Assembly (NCBI RefSeq): GCF_001303895.1
Contig: NZ_LJSD01000062.1
Coordinates: 44,467 to 108,466 of the forward strand
Direction of reading: 5' to 3'
Source: Mesorhizobium sp. 1M-11
GTDB lineage: Bacteria > Pseudomonadota > Alphaproteobacteria > Rhizobiales > Rhizobiaceae
DNA length: 64,000 nucleotides
In this document: positions 52,575 to 61,633 of the stretch, in pieces
How the letters are laid out: every line of letters starts with the position of its first letter
How positions within the stretch are numbered: position 1 is the first letter of the stretch
Position numbers and translations under genes: made by a program
The notes under the pieces: generated by a model
Database searches by the model: none
The model's input: the letters and a program-made list of their open reading frames with translations, nothing else
Told to the model about the DNA's origin: nothing

Positions 52575-53066
52575 ATGTTGAACGGACCTCTAGCAAACGC
52601 CAATCTGGCCGAAAGGGTAAGAAAACTTTTCGGCACGGTTCCGTTGCGCCTGCAGGTCGCCGCCCTGCCCTGGCGCTCGCATGGCCGTTCCATCGAAGTG
52701 ATGCTCATCACCAGCCGCGATACCGGCCGCTGGGTTCTGCCCAAGGGCTGGCCGGAAGCACGCGAACCGCTGTGCGAGGCGGCAGCCCGCGAGGCGGGCG
52801 AGGAAGCCGGGCTGAGAGGTGCCGTTTCGACGCTCGAAGTCGGCCGCTACTTCTACGCCAAGGCTTTGTCGACCGGCCAGCAGGTGCCTTGCGAGGTGCT
52901 GGTGTTTCCGCTCAAGGTCACGGATGTGGCCTCCAAGTGGAAGGAACGGCATGAGCGTGAGCGCAAATGGGTGACCCCGGCCCAAGCCGCCCGCATGGTC
53001 AACGAGCCGGATCTTGGCCAGATCATTGCGTATTTCGGCGAAAACCCGAAGCGTTTCGCCGCCTGA
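52575..53066 (+). CDS. Nudix hydrolase, DIPP-like
   Basis: A 163-residue Nudix protein. The Nudix box runs PEAREPLCEAAAREAGEEAG (about residues 63-82), preceded by TGRWVLPKGW, as in diphosphoinositol/diadenosine polyphosphate hydrolases of the MutT/DIPP group. The substrate is not determined; dinucleoside polyphosphates are plausible. It is preceded by a 264-base, relatively AT-rich gap with no gene. Confidence 0.9.
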   Translation: MLNGPLANANLAERVRKLFGTVPLRLQVAALPWRSHGRSIEVMLITSRDTGRWVLPKGWPEAREPLCEAAAREAGEEAGLRGAVSTLEVGRYFYAKALSTGQQVPCEVLVFPLKVTDVASKWKERHERERKWVTPAQAARMVNEPDLGQIIAYFGENPKRFAA

Positions 53067-53178
53067 GTCTCTTCGCAGACGCCATTTCAGCCGCCGCATC
53101 AATGCTGCCCGACCGGAACCAAGACGGCTCGGTCGAGTTTATTGTCGTCTTTGTCTCGGGCAAAGCTGGAGATGAGCG

Positions 53179-53862
53179 ATGTCATTCTATGACAGTGCTT
53201 CCGGTACGGTGCGGCGGATCTATGAAAGCCGGATCCATACTCCGCCAATTCTTAGCGCCGCGGCCGATTTCCCCAATTCGCCACGTTTCACCGACGCCTG
53301 GCAGGCAATCCGCGACGAAGCGCTTGTCGTGCGAACGAAAAAAGTGCCGCGCTTTCACGAGATCATGCCCGAACAGGCCGACATCTCCGCCAATGACGGG
53401 CTGGACTGGCGCATGTTCGTGCTCAAGGCCTATGACATCCCGGTGGCGGCAAACCTTGCGCGTATGCCGGTGCTCGCCTCGATCCTTGCCGAGTGTCCGG
53501 AGGTGAAGTCGGCGGCGGTCTCCTTCCTCGCTCCCCACAAGCATATCCCGCGCCATCGCGGTCCGTTCCGCGGCATCATGCGTTTTCATCTAGGGCTGCA
53601 GATTCCACGCCTGCCCGACGGCAGACCGGCGACGATCATGATGATCGATGACAAGGAGCACCGCATCTCCGATGGTGAATGCCTGTTGTGGGACGACACC
53701 TATCCGCACGAGGTCATAAACCTGTCCGATGAGCCGCGTACGGCGCTGCTTCTGGACGTATGGCGTCCGCATATGCCAGCCGACATGGAAGTGCTGTCGC
53801 GCGCGATCGTCAGCGTCGTCCAGCTTGGCATGCGCTATCGTGGGGTATCCTATTCAGCCTGA
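53179..53862 (+). CDS. aspartyl/asparaginyl beta-hydroxylase-like protein
   Basis: A 227-residue protein of the AspH/LpxO family of Fe(II)/2-oxoglutarate-dependent dioxygenases. The iron and 2-oxoglutarate site is visible in FLAPHKHIPRHRGPFRGIMR (about residues 117-136) and in DDTYPHEVINLSDEPR (about 174-189), with the distal His in YPHEV and an Arg in EPR. Lipid A hydroxylation is one role in the family, but no membrane anchor is seen here. It converges with a hypothetical gene. Confidence 0.88.
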   Translation: MSFYDSASGTVRRIYESRIHTPPILSAAADFPNSPRFTDAWQAIRDEALVVRTKKVPRFHEIMPEQADISANDGLDWRMFVLKAYDIPVAANLARMPVLASILAECPEVKSAAVSFLAPHKHIPRHRGPFRGIMRFHLGLQIPRLPDGRPATIMMIDDKEHRISDGECLLWDDTYPHEVINLSDEPRTALLLDVWRPHMPADMEVLSRAIVSVVQLGMRYRGVSYSA

Positions 53863-53886
53863 CCGGTAGCCCATCGCCGACCAGCC

Positions 53887-54294
53887 TCAAGTCTCGGTCT
53901 GCGATGAAGACCCGACGGCTTCATCGAGTGGTGCCGCATGTTTCGGCGAACCACCGGCGGTCGGGGCGCTCGTGCCAGACCATTCGCGGATCATCCTGAG
54001 CGCCGCCGACTTCAGCGGCTTCCATTCGAGTTCGCCGCCGTCGCGCAATTCGTCATCCCATTGCTGGGACAGGGTCACGCTCTCGAAACCGGTCTCGGAG
54101 CTGCCCTCATCAAGCGGCCATTGCGTCTGAGACGGGCCGGGAACCATCAGACCGCCCATCGGCGCCGCCGCATAGTCGCAGATCGCCGGGTCGCAGCATT
54201 CATCGACCAGCGCGGCAAGCAATACGAGTGATGGAGCAACAAACAGCCCGACGACTTCGCAGTCGGCGGACTTGCGGACGAAATAGGCTTTCAA
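53887..54294 (-). CDS. hypothetical protein
   Basis: A 135-residue protein of no family I recognise. The first half has a hydrophobic stretch (VVGLFVAPSLVLLAALVDE, about residues 14-32) and a cysteine group (DECCDPAICDY); the second half is acidic (WDDELRDGGELEWKPL) and ends in a low-complexity tail. Codon use looks native. It may be a Rhizobiales-specific cytosolic protein. Confidence 0.65.
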   Translation of the reverse strand: MKAYFVRKSADCEVVGLFVAPSLVLLAALVDECCDPAICDYAAAPMGGLMVPGPSQTQWPLDEGSSETGFESVTLSQQWDDELRDGGELEWKPLKSAALRMIREWSGTSAPTAGGSPKHAAPLDEAVGSSSQTET

Positions 54295-54454
54295 CTGTCA
54301 CCCCAGTTGCGTGACGGCCGTTCCCTCTCAGCCATATTTCCCCCGCGCCTCTTTTACGCGCGCGGGCTGAACAAGCAAGCCGTCACCGGCAAATTACCGG
54401 CGGCGGCACTCACTTTTTCCAGATGATTTTCTCCCCATTATCCACATATGTGAC

Positions 54455-54470
54455 ACACAATATATTGGGG
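54455..54470. promoter_or_regulatory. NrdR-like box, distal
   Basis: ACACAATATATTGGGG, about 13 of 16 matches to the NrdR consensus acaCwAtATaTwGtgt. It lies 25 bases upstream of the candidate -35 element at 54496. Confidence 0.55.
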
Positions 54471-54702
54471 TCACAAAATCTACAAAAACGAACTCTTGAC
54501 GCCTCAGGGCGAGTCGACTTTTATAGGTCATGTGCTCGTGTTTCGGGCGCGACCGGAAAGTTTCGAGGCCGGTCTTTTTCCCAGGAATTTGTGCGTTTTC
54601 GCTCGTTTTCCGCCTTAACCACTAGGCCGGCGGAGGCGTGGTGTTTGTCGGGTTCGAAACACCGAAAAGGAGACATTTACGGCTGGAATAAATGACCTGT
54701 TA

Positions 54703-54749
54703 ACACTATATTTAGTGTTTGCAGCCAAGCTCGGCCCTAGATAATGTGA
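54703..54749. promoter_or_regulatory. NrdR box pair, 31-base spacing
   Basis: ACACTATATTTAGTGT at 54703-54718 matches 15 of 16 consensus positions. A second, weaker box at 54734-54749 (core CTAGATAATG) starts exactly 31 bases later, three helical turns, the spacing known for cooperative NrdR pairs. Confidence 0.75.
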
Positions 54750-54984
54750 AGACCCCTCCAATGAGGGAATCGGAAATTTTTCAGATTTGAGAGACCCGCG
54801 CGGGTCTGTCGGCAGGCTGATCAAGGCTTCGCAAGAGGCAAAAAACGGCAAGTCGACGGCAGGGCGCGGTGAGGAACCCCGGCTGTTGCGAGGCGGCCGG
54901 AAAACTGGGACGTGCGCTTTTTGGAAAGGGATCGGGCAAACACCCGCAAAAAGCGCTATATATAGACAAGAAGGAACCACGACG

Positions 54985-57900
54985 ATGCGCATCGAGCGGC
55001 GTTTCACCAAGCCAGGACAATCGGCTTATGCGGAGATCGAATTCCGCAAGGCGCTTTCCGAGATCAAGAATCCGGATGGCTCCGTGGTGTTCCGCCTCGA
55101 CGACATCGACGTGCCCGCGCAGTTCTCGCAGGTTGCGGCCGACATCCTGGCGCAGAAATATTTCCGCAAGGCGGGCGTGCCTGCGCGTCTGAAGAAGGTC
55201 GAAGAGAACGACGTCCCCTCTTTCCTCTGGCGTTCGGTCGCCGACGAAGCCGAGTTGGCCAAACTGCCCGAGAACGAGCGCTATGGTTCCGAGCGCGACG
55301 CCCGCCAGGTTTTCGACCGTCTCGCCGGCACCTGGACCTACTGGGGCTGGAAGGGCGGCTATTTCGCTTCCGAGGAAGACGCTTCCGCCTTCCGCGACGA
55401 GCTGGCCTACATGCTCGCCACCCAGCGCGTGGCGCCCAATTCGCCGCAGTGGTTCAACACCGGCCTGCACTGGGCCTACGGCATCGACGGCCCCGGCCAG
55501 GGCCACTATTACGTGGACCCCTTCACCGGCAAGCTGACCAAATCCAAGTCGGCCTACGAACATCCGCAGCCGCATGCCTGCTTCATCCAGTCCGTCGGTG
55601 ACGACCTCGTCAACGAAGGCGGCATCATGGACCTGTGGGTGCGCGAGGCGCGCCTGTTCAAATACGGCTCCGGCACCGGCTCGAACTTCTCCTATCTGCG
55701 CGGCGAAGGCGAAAAGCTGTCGGGCGGCGGCAAGTCGTCAGGCCTGATGAGCTTCCTGAAGATCGGCGACCGTGCCGCCGGCGCCATCAAATCGGGCGGC
55801 ACGACACGCCGGGCCGCCAAGATGGTCATCGTCGACGCCGACCACCCCGACATCGAAGCCTTCATCGACTGGAAGGTGAAGGAAGAGCAGAAGGTCGCCT
55901 CGCTGGTCGCCGGCTCCAAGATCGTCAAGAAGCACCTCGACGCCATCATGAAGGCCTGCGTCAACTGCGAAGGCCAGGACGACGACTGCTTCGACCCAGC
56001 CATCAACACCGCGCTGAAGCGCGAGATCAAAGCCGCGAAGAAGAACGCCGTGCCGGAGAACTACATCCAGCGCGTCATCCAGTTCGCGCGCCAGGGCTAC
56101 ACCGCGCTCGACTTCAAGACCTACGACACCGACTGGGATTCGGAGGCCTATCTCACGGTCTCTGGCCAGAACTCGAACAACTCCGTCTCGCTGAAAGACG
56201 ACTTCCTGCGCGCCGTCGAGACTGACGGCGATTGGCACCTGACCGCCCGCAAGGACGGCAAGGTCTTGAAGACGTTGAAGGCCCAGGACCTGTGGGAAAA
56301 GATCGGCTACGCCGCCTGGGCTTCGGCCGATCCGGGCCTGCACTTCAACACCACCATGAATGACTGGCACACCTGTGCGTCGGCCGGGGCCATCCGCGCG
56401 TCGAACCCGTGCTCGGAATACATGTTCCTGGACGATACCGCCTGCAATCTGGCTTCGATCAACCTGCTTCCCTATCGCCAGGAAAATGGCGAGATCGACA
56501 TCGCAGCCTATGAGCACACCACCCGCCTGTGGACCATCGTGCTCGAGATCTCGGTGATGATGGCGCAGTTCCCATCCAAGGAGATCGCCAAGCTCTCCTA
56601 CGATTACCGCACGCTCGGCCTCGGCTATGCCAATATCGGCGGCCTGCTGATGACCTCCGGCATTCCCTACGACTCGGCAGAGGGTCGCGCCATCTGCGCG
56701 GCGCTCACCGCGATCATGACCGGCGTCGCCTATGCCACCTCGGCCGAGATGGCCTCCGAGCTTGGCGCCTTCCCGGACTATGACCGCAACGCCGTCAACA
56801 TGCTGCGTGTCATGCGCAACCACCGCCGCGCCGCCTATGGCGACAAGGACGGCTACGAAAAGCTGGCGGTCAATCCCGTTCCGCTCGTCCACGCCGACCT
56901 GGCGCAGGCCGAGCTCGGCCAGCATGCCAAGGCGGCCTGGGACCGCGCCATCGAGCTCGGCGAAGAGCACGGCTACCGCAACGCGCAGGCAACCGTGATC
57001 GCTCCGACCGGCACGATCGGCCTGGTGATGGATTGCGACACCACCGGTATCGAGCCCGATTTCGCTCTGGTGAAGTTCAAGAAGCTGGCCGGCGGCGGCT
57101 ATTTCAAGATCATCAACCGTGCCGTGCCCGAGGCATTGCGTACGCTCGGCTATTCGGAAAGCCAGATCGCCGAGATCGAGGCCTATGCCGTCGGCCACGG
57201 CAACCTCAACCAGGCGCCCGCCATCAACCCGTCGTCGCTGAAAGCCAAGGGCTTCACGGATGAGAAGATCGAGGCGGTGAACGCAGCGCTGAAGAGCGCC
57301 TTCGACATCAAATTCGTCTTCAATCAGTGGACGCTTGGCGCCGACTGGGTGAAGGAGACCTTCGGCTTCACCGACGAACAGCTCGGCGATTTCTCCTTCG
57401 AGATGCTGCCGGCGCTGGGCTTCTCCAAGAAGGAGATCGAGGCCGCCAACGTCCATGTCTGCGGTGCGATGACGCTGGAAGGCGCTCCCTTCCTGTCGGT
57501 CGAGCACTATGCGGTGTTCGATTGCGCCAATCCCTGCGGCAAGATCGGCAAGCGCTACCTGTCGGTGGAAAGCCACATCCGCATGATGGCGGCCGCCCAG
57601 CCTTTCATCTCGGGCGCCATTTCCAAGACCATCAACATGCCGAACGAAGCGACGGTCGAGGACGCCAAGAGCGCCTACATGCTGTCGTGGAAGCTCGCGC
57701 TCAAGGCCAACGCGCTCTACCGCGATGGTTCGAAGCTGTCGCAGCCCCTCAACGCTTCGCTCATCGCCGATGACGACGAGGACGAAGACGACGCCGTCGA
57801 AGCGCTGATCGCCGCGCCCGCCGCCGCCAAGGCCGTGCAGGTGACGGAGAAGATCGTCGAGCGCGTGGTGGAACGGCTCTACCGCGACCGCGAGAAGCTG

Positions 57901-58764
57901 CCGAACCGCCGCAAGGGCTACACCCAGAAGGCGATCGTCGGTGGTCACAAGGTCTACCTGCGCACCGGCGAGTTCGATGACGGCCGCCTCGGCGAGATCT
58001 TCATCGACATGCACAAGGAAGGTGCTGCCTTCCGCGCCATGATGAACAACTTCGCCATCGCCATCTCGCTGGGTCTCCAGTACGGCGTGCCGCTGGATGA
58101 ATATGTCGAGGCCTTCACGTTCACCAAGTTCGAGCCGGCCGGCATGGTCGTCGGCAACGATGCCATCAAGAACGCTACCTCGATCCTCGACTATGTGTTC
58201 CGCGAACTGGCGGTTTCCTACCTGTCGCGGCACGACCTCGCCCATGTCGACCAGTCGGACCTCGACAAGACCTCACTCGGCAAGGGCATCACCGAAGGCA
58301 AGACGACGCCGTTCTCCAAGGGGCTCTATCGCGGCGTCTCGCCGGTGAAGCTGGTGTCGAACCTCGGAGCCGAGCCCAAGGGCTTCGGCGGCAGCCAGGC
58401 ACCCGCCGCCCCTGCTCGCCCGGCGTCGACCGCCTTCGCAGGCTCCAACGTGCTGGCGCTGAAGCCGAGTGCCGAAGACGCGCTTGCCTACAAGCGCGAC
58501 TATGAGGAGCGCGCCAAGGAACTGGCCGAGGACATCGCTTTCGAAGACGTCGCCGAGGAAGAAACCCCAACGTCGGCGCTGTTCACCGACGCAGCCGCGC
58601 AGGAAGCCGCCGAGGCGAAGAAGCTCGCCGCCGACCGCCGCGCCAAATCGCTGCTGCAGGGCTACACCGGCAACAGCTGCTCGGAGTGCCAGAACTTCAC
58701 GATGGTACGCAACGGCACCTGCGAAAAGTGCGACACCTGCGGCGCGACCAGCGGGTGCAGCTGA
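54985..58764 (+). CDS. nrdJ: adenosylcobalamin-dependent ribonucleotide reductase, class II
   Basis: A 1259-residue class II RNR that reduces ribonucleotides without oxygen-dependent radical generation, using coenzyme B12. Active-site words are WHTCASAGAIRASNPCSEYM (about residues 456-475) and the cysteine in VFDCANPCGKIG near residue 847. The C-terminus is a cysteine-rich redox or zinc tail (CSECQNF, GTCEKCDTCGATSGC; about residues 1231-1258). The ATG 54985 follows AAGAAGGAA; a longer open frame lacks family match. The tail cysteines and length fit rhizobial NrdJ. Regulation by NrdR is indicated by boxes upstream. It ends in a 10-bp hairpin. Confidence 0.97.
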   Translation: MRIERRFTKPGQSAYAEIEFRKALSEIKNPDGSVVFRLDDIDVPAQFSQVAADILAQKYFRKAGVPARLKKVEENDVPSFLWRSVADEAELAKLPENERYGSERDARQVFDRLAGTWTYWGWKGGYFASEEDASAFRDELAYMLATQRVAPNSPQWFNTGLHWAYGIDGPGQGHYYVDPFTGKLTKSKSAYEHPQPHACFIQSVGDDLVNEGGIMDLWVREARLFKYGSGTGSNFSYLRGEGEKLSGGGKSSGLMSFLKIGDRAAGAIKSGGTTRRAAKMVIVDADHPDIEAFIDWKVKEEQKVASLVAGSKIVKKHLDAIMKACVNCEGQDDDCFDPAINTALKREIKAAKKNAVPENYIQRVIQFARQGYTALDFKTYDTDWDSEAYLTVSGQNSNNSVSLKDDFLRAVETDGDWHLTARKDGKVLKTLKAQDLWEKIGYAAWASADPGLHFNTTMNDWHTCASAGAIRASNPCSEYMFLDDTACNLASINLLPYRQENGEIDIAAYEHTTRLWTIVLEISVMMAQFPSKEIAKLSYDYRTLGLGYANIGGLLMTSGIPYDSAEGRAICAALTAIMTGVAYATSAEMASELGAFPDYDRNAVNMLRVMRNHRRAAYGDKDGYEKLAVNPVPLVHADLAQAELGQHAKAAWDRAIELGEEHGYRNAQATVIAPTGTIGLVMDCDTTGIEPDFALVKFKKLAGGGYFKIINRAVPEALRTLGYSESQIAEIEAYAVGHGNLNQAPAINPSSLKAKGFTDEKIEAVNAALKSAFDIKFVFNQWTLGADWVKETFGFTDEQLGDFSFEMLPALGFSKKEIEAANVHVCGAMTLEGAPFLSVEHYAVFDCANPCGKIGKRYLSVESHIRMMAAAQPFISGAISKTINMPNEATVEDAKSAYMLSWKLALKANALYRDGSKLSQPLNASLIADDDEDEDDAVEALIAAPAAAKAVQVTEKIVERVVERLYRDREKLPNRRKGYTQKAIVGGHKVYLRTGEFDDGRLGEIFIDMHKEGAAFRAMMNNFAIAISLGLQYGVPLDEYVEAFTFTKFEPAGMVVGNDAIKNATSILDYVFRELAVSYLSRHDLAHVDQSDLDKTSLGKGITEGKTTPFSKGLYRGVSPVKLVSNLGAEPKGFGGSQAPAAPARPASTAFAGSNVLALKPSAEDALAYKRDYEERAKELAEDIAFEDVAEEETPTSALFTDAAAQEAAEAKKLAADRRAKSLLQGYTGNSCSECQNFTMVRNGTCEKCDTCGATSGCS

Positions 58765-58794
58765 TAGTCGTTTGAAATCATATTGTTAAGAAAA

Positions 58795-58818
58795 CGGCCC
58801 GGTCGCAAGACCGGGCCG
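58795..58818 (+). terminator. terminator of nrdJ
   Basis: A perfect 10-bp stem CGGCCCGGTC/GACCGGGCCG around a GCAA tetraloop, 30 bases after the nrdJ stop codon. The downstream T content is low, so termination efficiency may depend on the very stable stem. Confidence 0.7.
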
Positions 58819-58921
58819 AATGTGTTTGACCAGGAACCTGACGCGTCACCATATCTTGCTCAGCGTCAAGATAGATGGCTCATCCGACACTCAAAGTTGT
58901 CTCACCTAGATAGATAAGGAA

Positions 58922-58952
58922 AAAAGCCCAGACATCTGTATGTCTGGGCTTT
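58922..58952 (-). terminator. orphan Rho-independent terminator, leftward
   Basis: A 13-bp perfect stem AAAGCCCAGACAT/ATGTCTGGGCTTT with a 4-base loop. On the minus strand it is followed by further T residues (six in total after GGGC), whereas on the plus strand the T run is only three. It therefore best serves a leftward transcript, yet no intact minus-strand gene ends here. Confidence 0.7.
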
Positions 58953-59347
58953 CACCTTCTGGCCTCTGTCCCTGGCTGAGGGTGTGAAGACAATCTCGTG
59001 GAACGGCACCCGTGTCTCCACGGAACGGTACATGCGATTGCCTCTGGGATCGGCATTCGCTCGCTTGGTCCAGCTGTTACATGCTGTCTGACGCTCTACC
59101 CAATCTCCTTCGTCTACCGCAACATTGCCAGCTGATCCCGTGTAGGGAACTCATCGTTTTGATCCCGTCGCCAAGAGGTAGCCCGCCGGCAAGAATCTCC
59201 TGTTCACCGTCAGGTAGAGGGCGGTACCGCACTCGCGCAGTTGCGCCCCGCGCGAACCTACCAGCAGCTGGGTTGTCCGCGCTTGCCTTTTTAGGTGTGT
59301 GGTGCGAGTCAGTAAGGACAATCACATGACTCTTCTGGTTTTAATGC

Positions 59348-60727
59348 ATGACTACCAATCGCTTAGTCCTGGTCGACAATGCAACACTAAGTGGAGTTGA
59401 ACGCCTACTCGGCGAAAGCCAGACGCTCAACTTGAACAACATCGACAACGACATTCTATGCTTGGAAAAGCTTGTAACTGCCATCCTGTTCAGCGACAGC
59501 ATGGTCAGCGTCGATGACTACAAGGAAGAATACCGATCGCAACGATTGCGTCGATTTGAATTCATCGACTTCCTAAAGCTCCCTCCGGAGACATACGCAA
59601 CTCTGTCCAACGAGTCCGCAGATTTTGCGAAGAGCATGGCTTTTTCGTTTGAAGGATCAAAGCCCGCTGGCGATGTAGTCAGCTTCTTCGAAGCACTTCG
59701 CCTCGACCCACAGTTGCGGTGGGACATTTTTGTCTCAAGCGAATACCTAACGATGTCCCTTCTGGTCAGCGACACCCGGGATATCCGCTATGAAACCGCA
59801 TTGGATAGCGTATTCCGGAACGAGACAGCCAACGCCGACGCGGTAGTCGCGGGAGGTATTTCCCCACCAACCATCTCGGTCGAAGGGCACCCTGAAATCT
59901 CGGACGTGAAGGACTTAGTCCAGGCCTTTGCATCGGCAAACCCGAATTATCGCGGATCCGCATCCAAGAGCCTCTTGGGGCGCTGCATTTTTGGCTACGG
60001 ATGGGCAGCTGAAAGGTCTTATTTTTACAATGCCGTCGCAGCCAAGGAGGGTGCAGATGCCTTCTTGGCCCCGCTCCGGGATGCCTTCTGCGAGAGTTGC
60101 TGCAGGCTGGAGTCGCGATCTCAAGTCAACAATTTGATCGAAAGTTTAAAATCCAGGTCTCAAGATACTTTGGCCAAAATCGTAGATGCAAGCGGACAAG
60201 CACGTTTTGCGATGAAGTTGCCATTTTTTACCGCATACTTAGTATCAAAATGTGACAACCCAAAACAATGCATAGAATATGCCCTACAGCTCCGCGGAAA
60301 CAGCGATTTTCGCAAGTGCCGGGACATATTGCAAAACCTCAATCATCTTTCGACCCAAGATCGATATAGAGAAGTCAACAATATACTAAGATTACTGGAA
60401 CAGTCTTGCTCGTCCCTATTGAAGTCATACGGCTTGTCAAATGATAGCGGACTACAAATGTCGATATCCTTGGGATTATCCGGATTCAGTCTCGATCCAG
60501 GTATTAAGATTGGCAGACTCTTCATGCCTTATCGGAACAAGCCATTCGCTCGTATCTTCAGAAACATTTCGCAAGACATGCTAAACATCGAACGACTTGG
60601 CGGCCTGTACGAAAAGCTTTGCACTTCCATTAGGAAACACAAAGAGTCATCCTATCCTCGGATAGCGGTGACACCAAAGTTCATGGAACGTAGAGAAAAT
60701 GACAACGGCCGACCAGCCGAGCTTTGA
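59348..60727 (+). CDS. uncharacterised island protein, 459 aa
   Basis: A 459-residue protein without a family that I can name. The N-terminus RLVLVDNATLSGVERLLGES is a beta-strand with an early Asp followed by a helix, somewhat like the first strand of PIN/NYN-type nucleases, but the remaining acidic residues cannot be aligned with confidence. The middle is helical with several cysteines (FCESCCRLES, near residue 250); the C-terminus is basic (YRNKPFARIFRNIS). No signal peptide or membrane segment. GC is lower than in neighbouring core genes (28 of 60 in 60301-60360), suggesting horizontal transfer. There is no clear Shine-Dalgarno before ATG 59348. It converges with the broken PIN gene. Confidence 0.8.
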   Translation: MTTNRLVLVDNATLSGVERLLGESQTLNLNNIDNDILCLEKLVTAILFSDSMVSVDDYKEEYRSQRLRRFEFIDFLKLPPETYATLSNESADFAKSMAFSFEGSKPAGDVVSFFEALRLDPQLRWDIFVSSEYLTMSLLVSDTRDIRYETALDSVFRNETANADAVVAGGISPPTISVEGHPEISDVKDLVQAFASANPNYRGSASKSLLGRCIFGYGWAAERSYFYNAVAAKEGADAFLAPLRDAFCESCCRLESRSQVNNLIESLKSRSQDTLAKIVDASGQARFAMKLPFFTAYLVSKCDNPKQCIEYALQLRGNSDFRKCRDILQNLNHLSTQDRYREVNNILRLLEQSCSSLLKSYGLSNDSGLQMSISLGLSGFSLDPGIKIGRLFMPYRNKPFARIFRNISQDMLNIERLGGLYEKLCTSIRKHKESSYPRIAVTPKFMERRENDNGRPAEL

Positions 60728-60777
60728 TTTGGGTGGAGAATTCGACACGACGCAGTAGATGTGGCTGTTGCGCGAAA

Positions 60778-61633
60778 TCACGTATCGAGCATATCCCAGT
60801 CATCGCCAAGAACCCAGCGGATCGCAGACAGCTTACCGTTGATCATGCCCCATTCGAAGGTATCCCACGGCCCCAGATTGTCGATCCCGACCTCTGCTTC
60901 GGTCTTTCGCGCTGCCTCTTGGGCAAGTTGCCACACACTGTCGATAATAACTTTGTTGCGACTGCGGGGCTTCACCGCATCCCATTGCTCCTTGGTCACA
61001 ACCTTCACCTTGCCCCGTTCTATATTGATGCGGCTGTTCCAGTGACGGTTATACCAAACTTGCTTGAACAGAAGTTCCTCGACCTCTTGTATCTCTGACA
61101 ACGTTCGAGATTGGAGTGCTCCGTAGAGCTGCAGGTCATAGTTGGCCAACAGATCGATATCGAAGTCGTTGAGCAGATCGGCTAGAGATACCCAGTACTT
61201 CGACCTGACACCATCGAAATAGGGAAGTAGGTCAGCGTGCGGTTGGCGGTGATCGCCGTTATCTGCACTAAAGTCGGTCTTATTGTGTGTGACGAAGGCG
61301 AACTCAACGTCAGCGCGATCCTCCCGGCGCATCGCCTCTGCATACGTCTCGAAAATGACTGCATCGCCGACACTGTTTTTCCCTCTATGGAATGGTGCCA
61401 TTCGGGAAAGAGCTCGTTCCGCAGCCTTAGCCTTGATGTCATCTGTCGTGGGCGACGAGGTAGATGATCTGAGCAGATCCTCAACCTTTTCAAGGGACTC
61501 ATTCACCGCCTCGCCCTTGTGGATAGCCGCGTGATCAGCCTCGTCCAGAGCCTTGACCGTCACGTCTTTGTCCTTCGCGTCGCCAAATTTCCACACCGCC
61601 TCCCGCACGAGGCTGAAGTGCGAATGCAGACTG
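60778..61633 (-). pseudogene. 5'-truncated PIN-domain (DUF4935-like) nuclease gene
   Basis: About 285 residues of a larger PIN-domain protein remain. The C-terminal part of the PIN fold is clear: APFHRGKNSVGDAVIFETYA (a conserved Asp), then FAFVTHNKTDFSADNGDHRQ (a second conserved Asp), followed by a roughly 160-residue C-terminal domain. The N-terminal strand with the first catalytic Asp and the following Glu are missing, because the frame runs directly into the IS21 end at about 61634; residues further upstream (FWTPVTPETGSLFHAE) are encoded by IS terminal sequence. Family members cleave RNA, often as toxins or defence effectors; this copy should be inactive unless rescued by fusion to the IS-derived start. 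Confidence 0.8.

Larger units (their letters stand above)
54295..54984. promoter_or_regulatory. long leader/promoter region of nrdJ
   Basis: A 690-base region without a convincing gene. It holds NrdR-like boxes (54455-54470, 54703-54718, 54734-54749), a candidate promoter (TTGACG at 54496-54501, TTTTAT at 54519-54524, 17-base spacer), a hairpin GGTGTTT/AAACACC (about 54640-54664) and a 10-bp stem GCGCTTTTTG/CAAAAAGCGC (54914-54956) just upstream of the nrdJ ribosome binding site. A cobalamin riboswitch was looked for and its B12-box was not found. Confidence 0.55.
58765..59347. other. non-coding or decayed stretch at island start
   Basis: A 583-base gap between nrdJ and the first island gene. 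It contains two terminators (58795-58818 and 58922-58953), a hairpin at 58997-59022 (CGTGGA/TCCACG with an inner ACGG/CCGT), and a repeated GATCCCGT (about 59133 and 59161). A minus-strand frame translates to peptide-like text (VPFHEIVFTPSARDRGQKVK) that ends at the second terminator, but it lacks a start and family match. A decayed gene or an unrecognised ncRNA is possible. Confidence 0.4.

Noticed and set aside
54610..54668. tRNA-like fragment (TTAACCACTAGGCC and GGGTTCGAAAC words)
   Set aside because: The D-arm-like and T-arm-like words are on opposite strands and do not fold into one tRNA; the second is better explained by the GGTGTTT/AAACACC hairpin.
54295..54984. Cobalamin riboswitch in the nrdJ leader
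   Set aside because: The leader of a B12-dependent enzyme is a natural place to look, but the B12-box and the conserved core of the AdoCbl riboswitch were not found. Only a loose AAAGGAGACA similarity at about 54666 was seen.
58956..59340. tmRNA, RNase P RNA or SRP RNA
   Set aside because: The hallmark words of these RNAs were sought on both strands and not seen; region left as unidentified.
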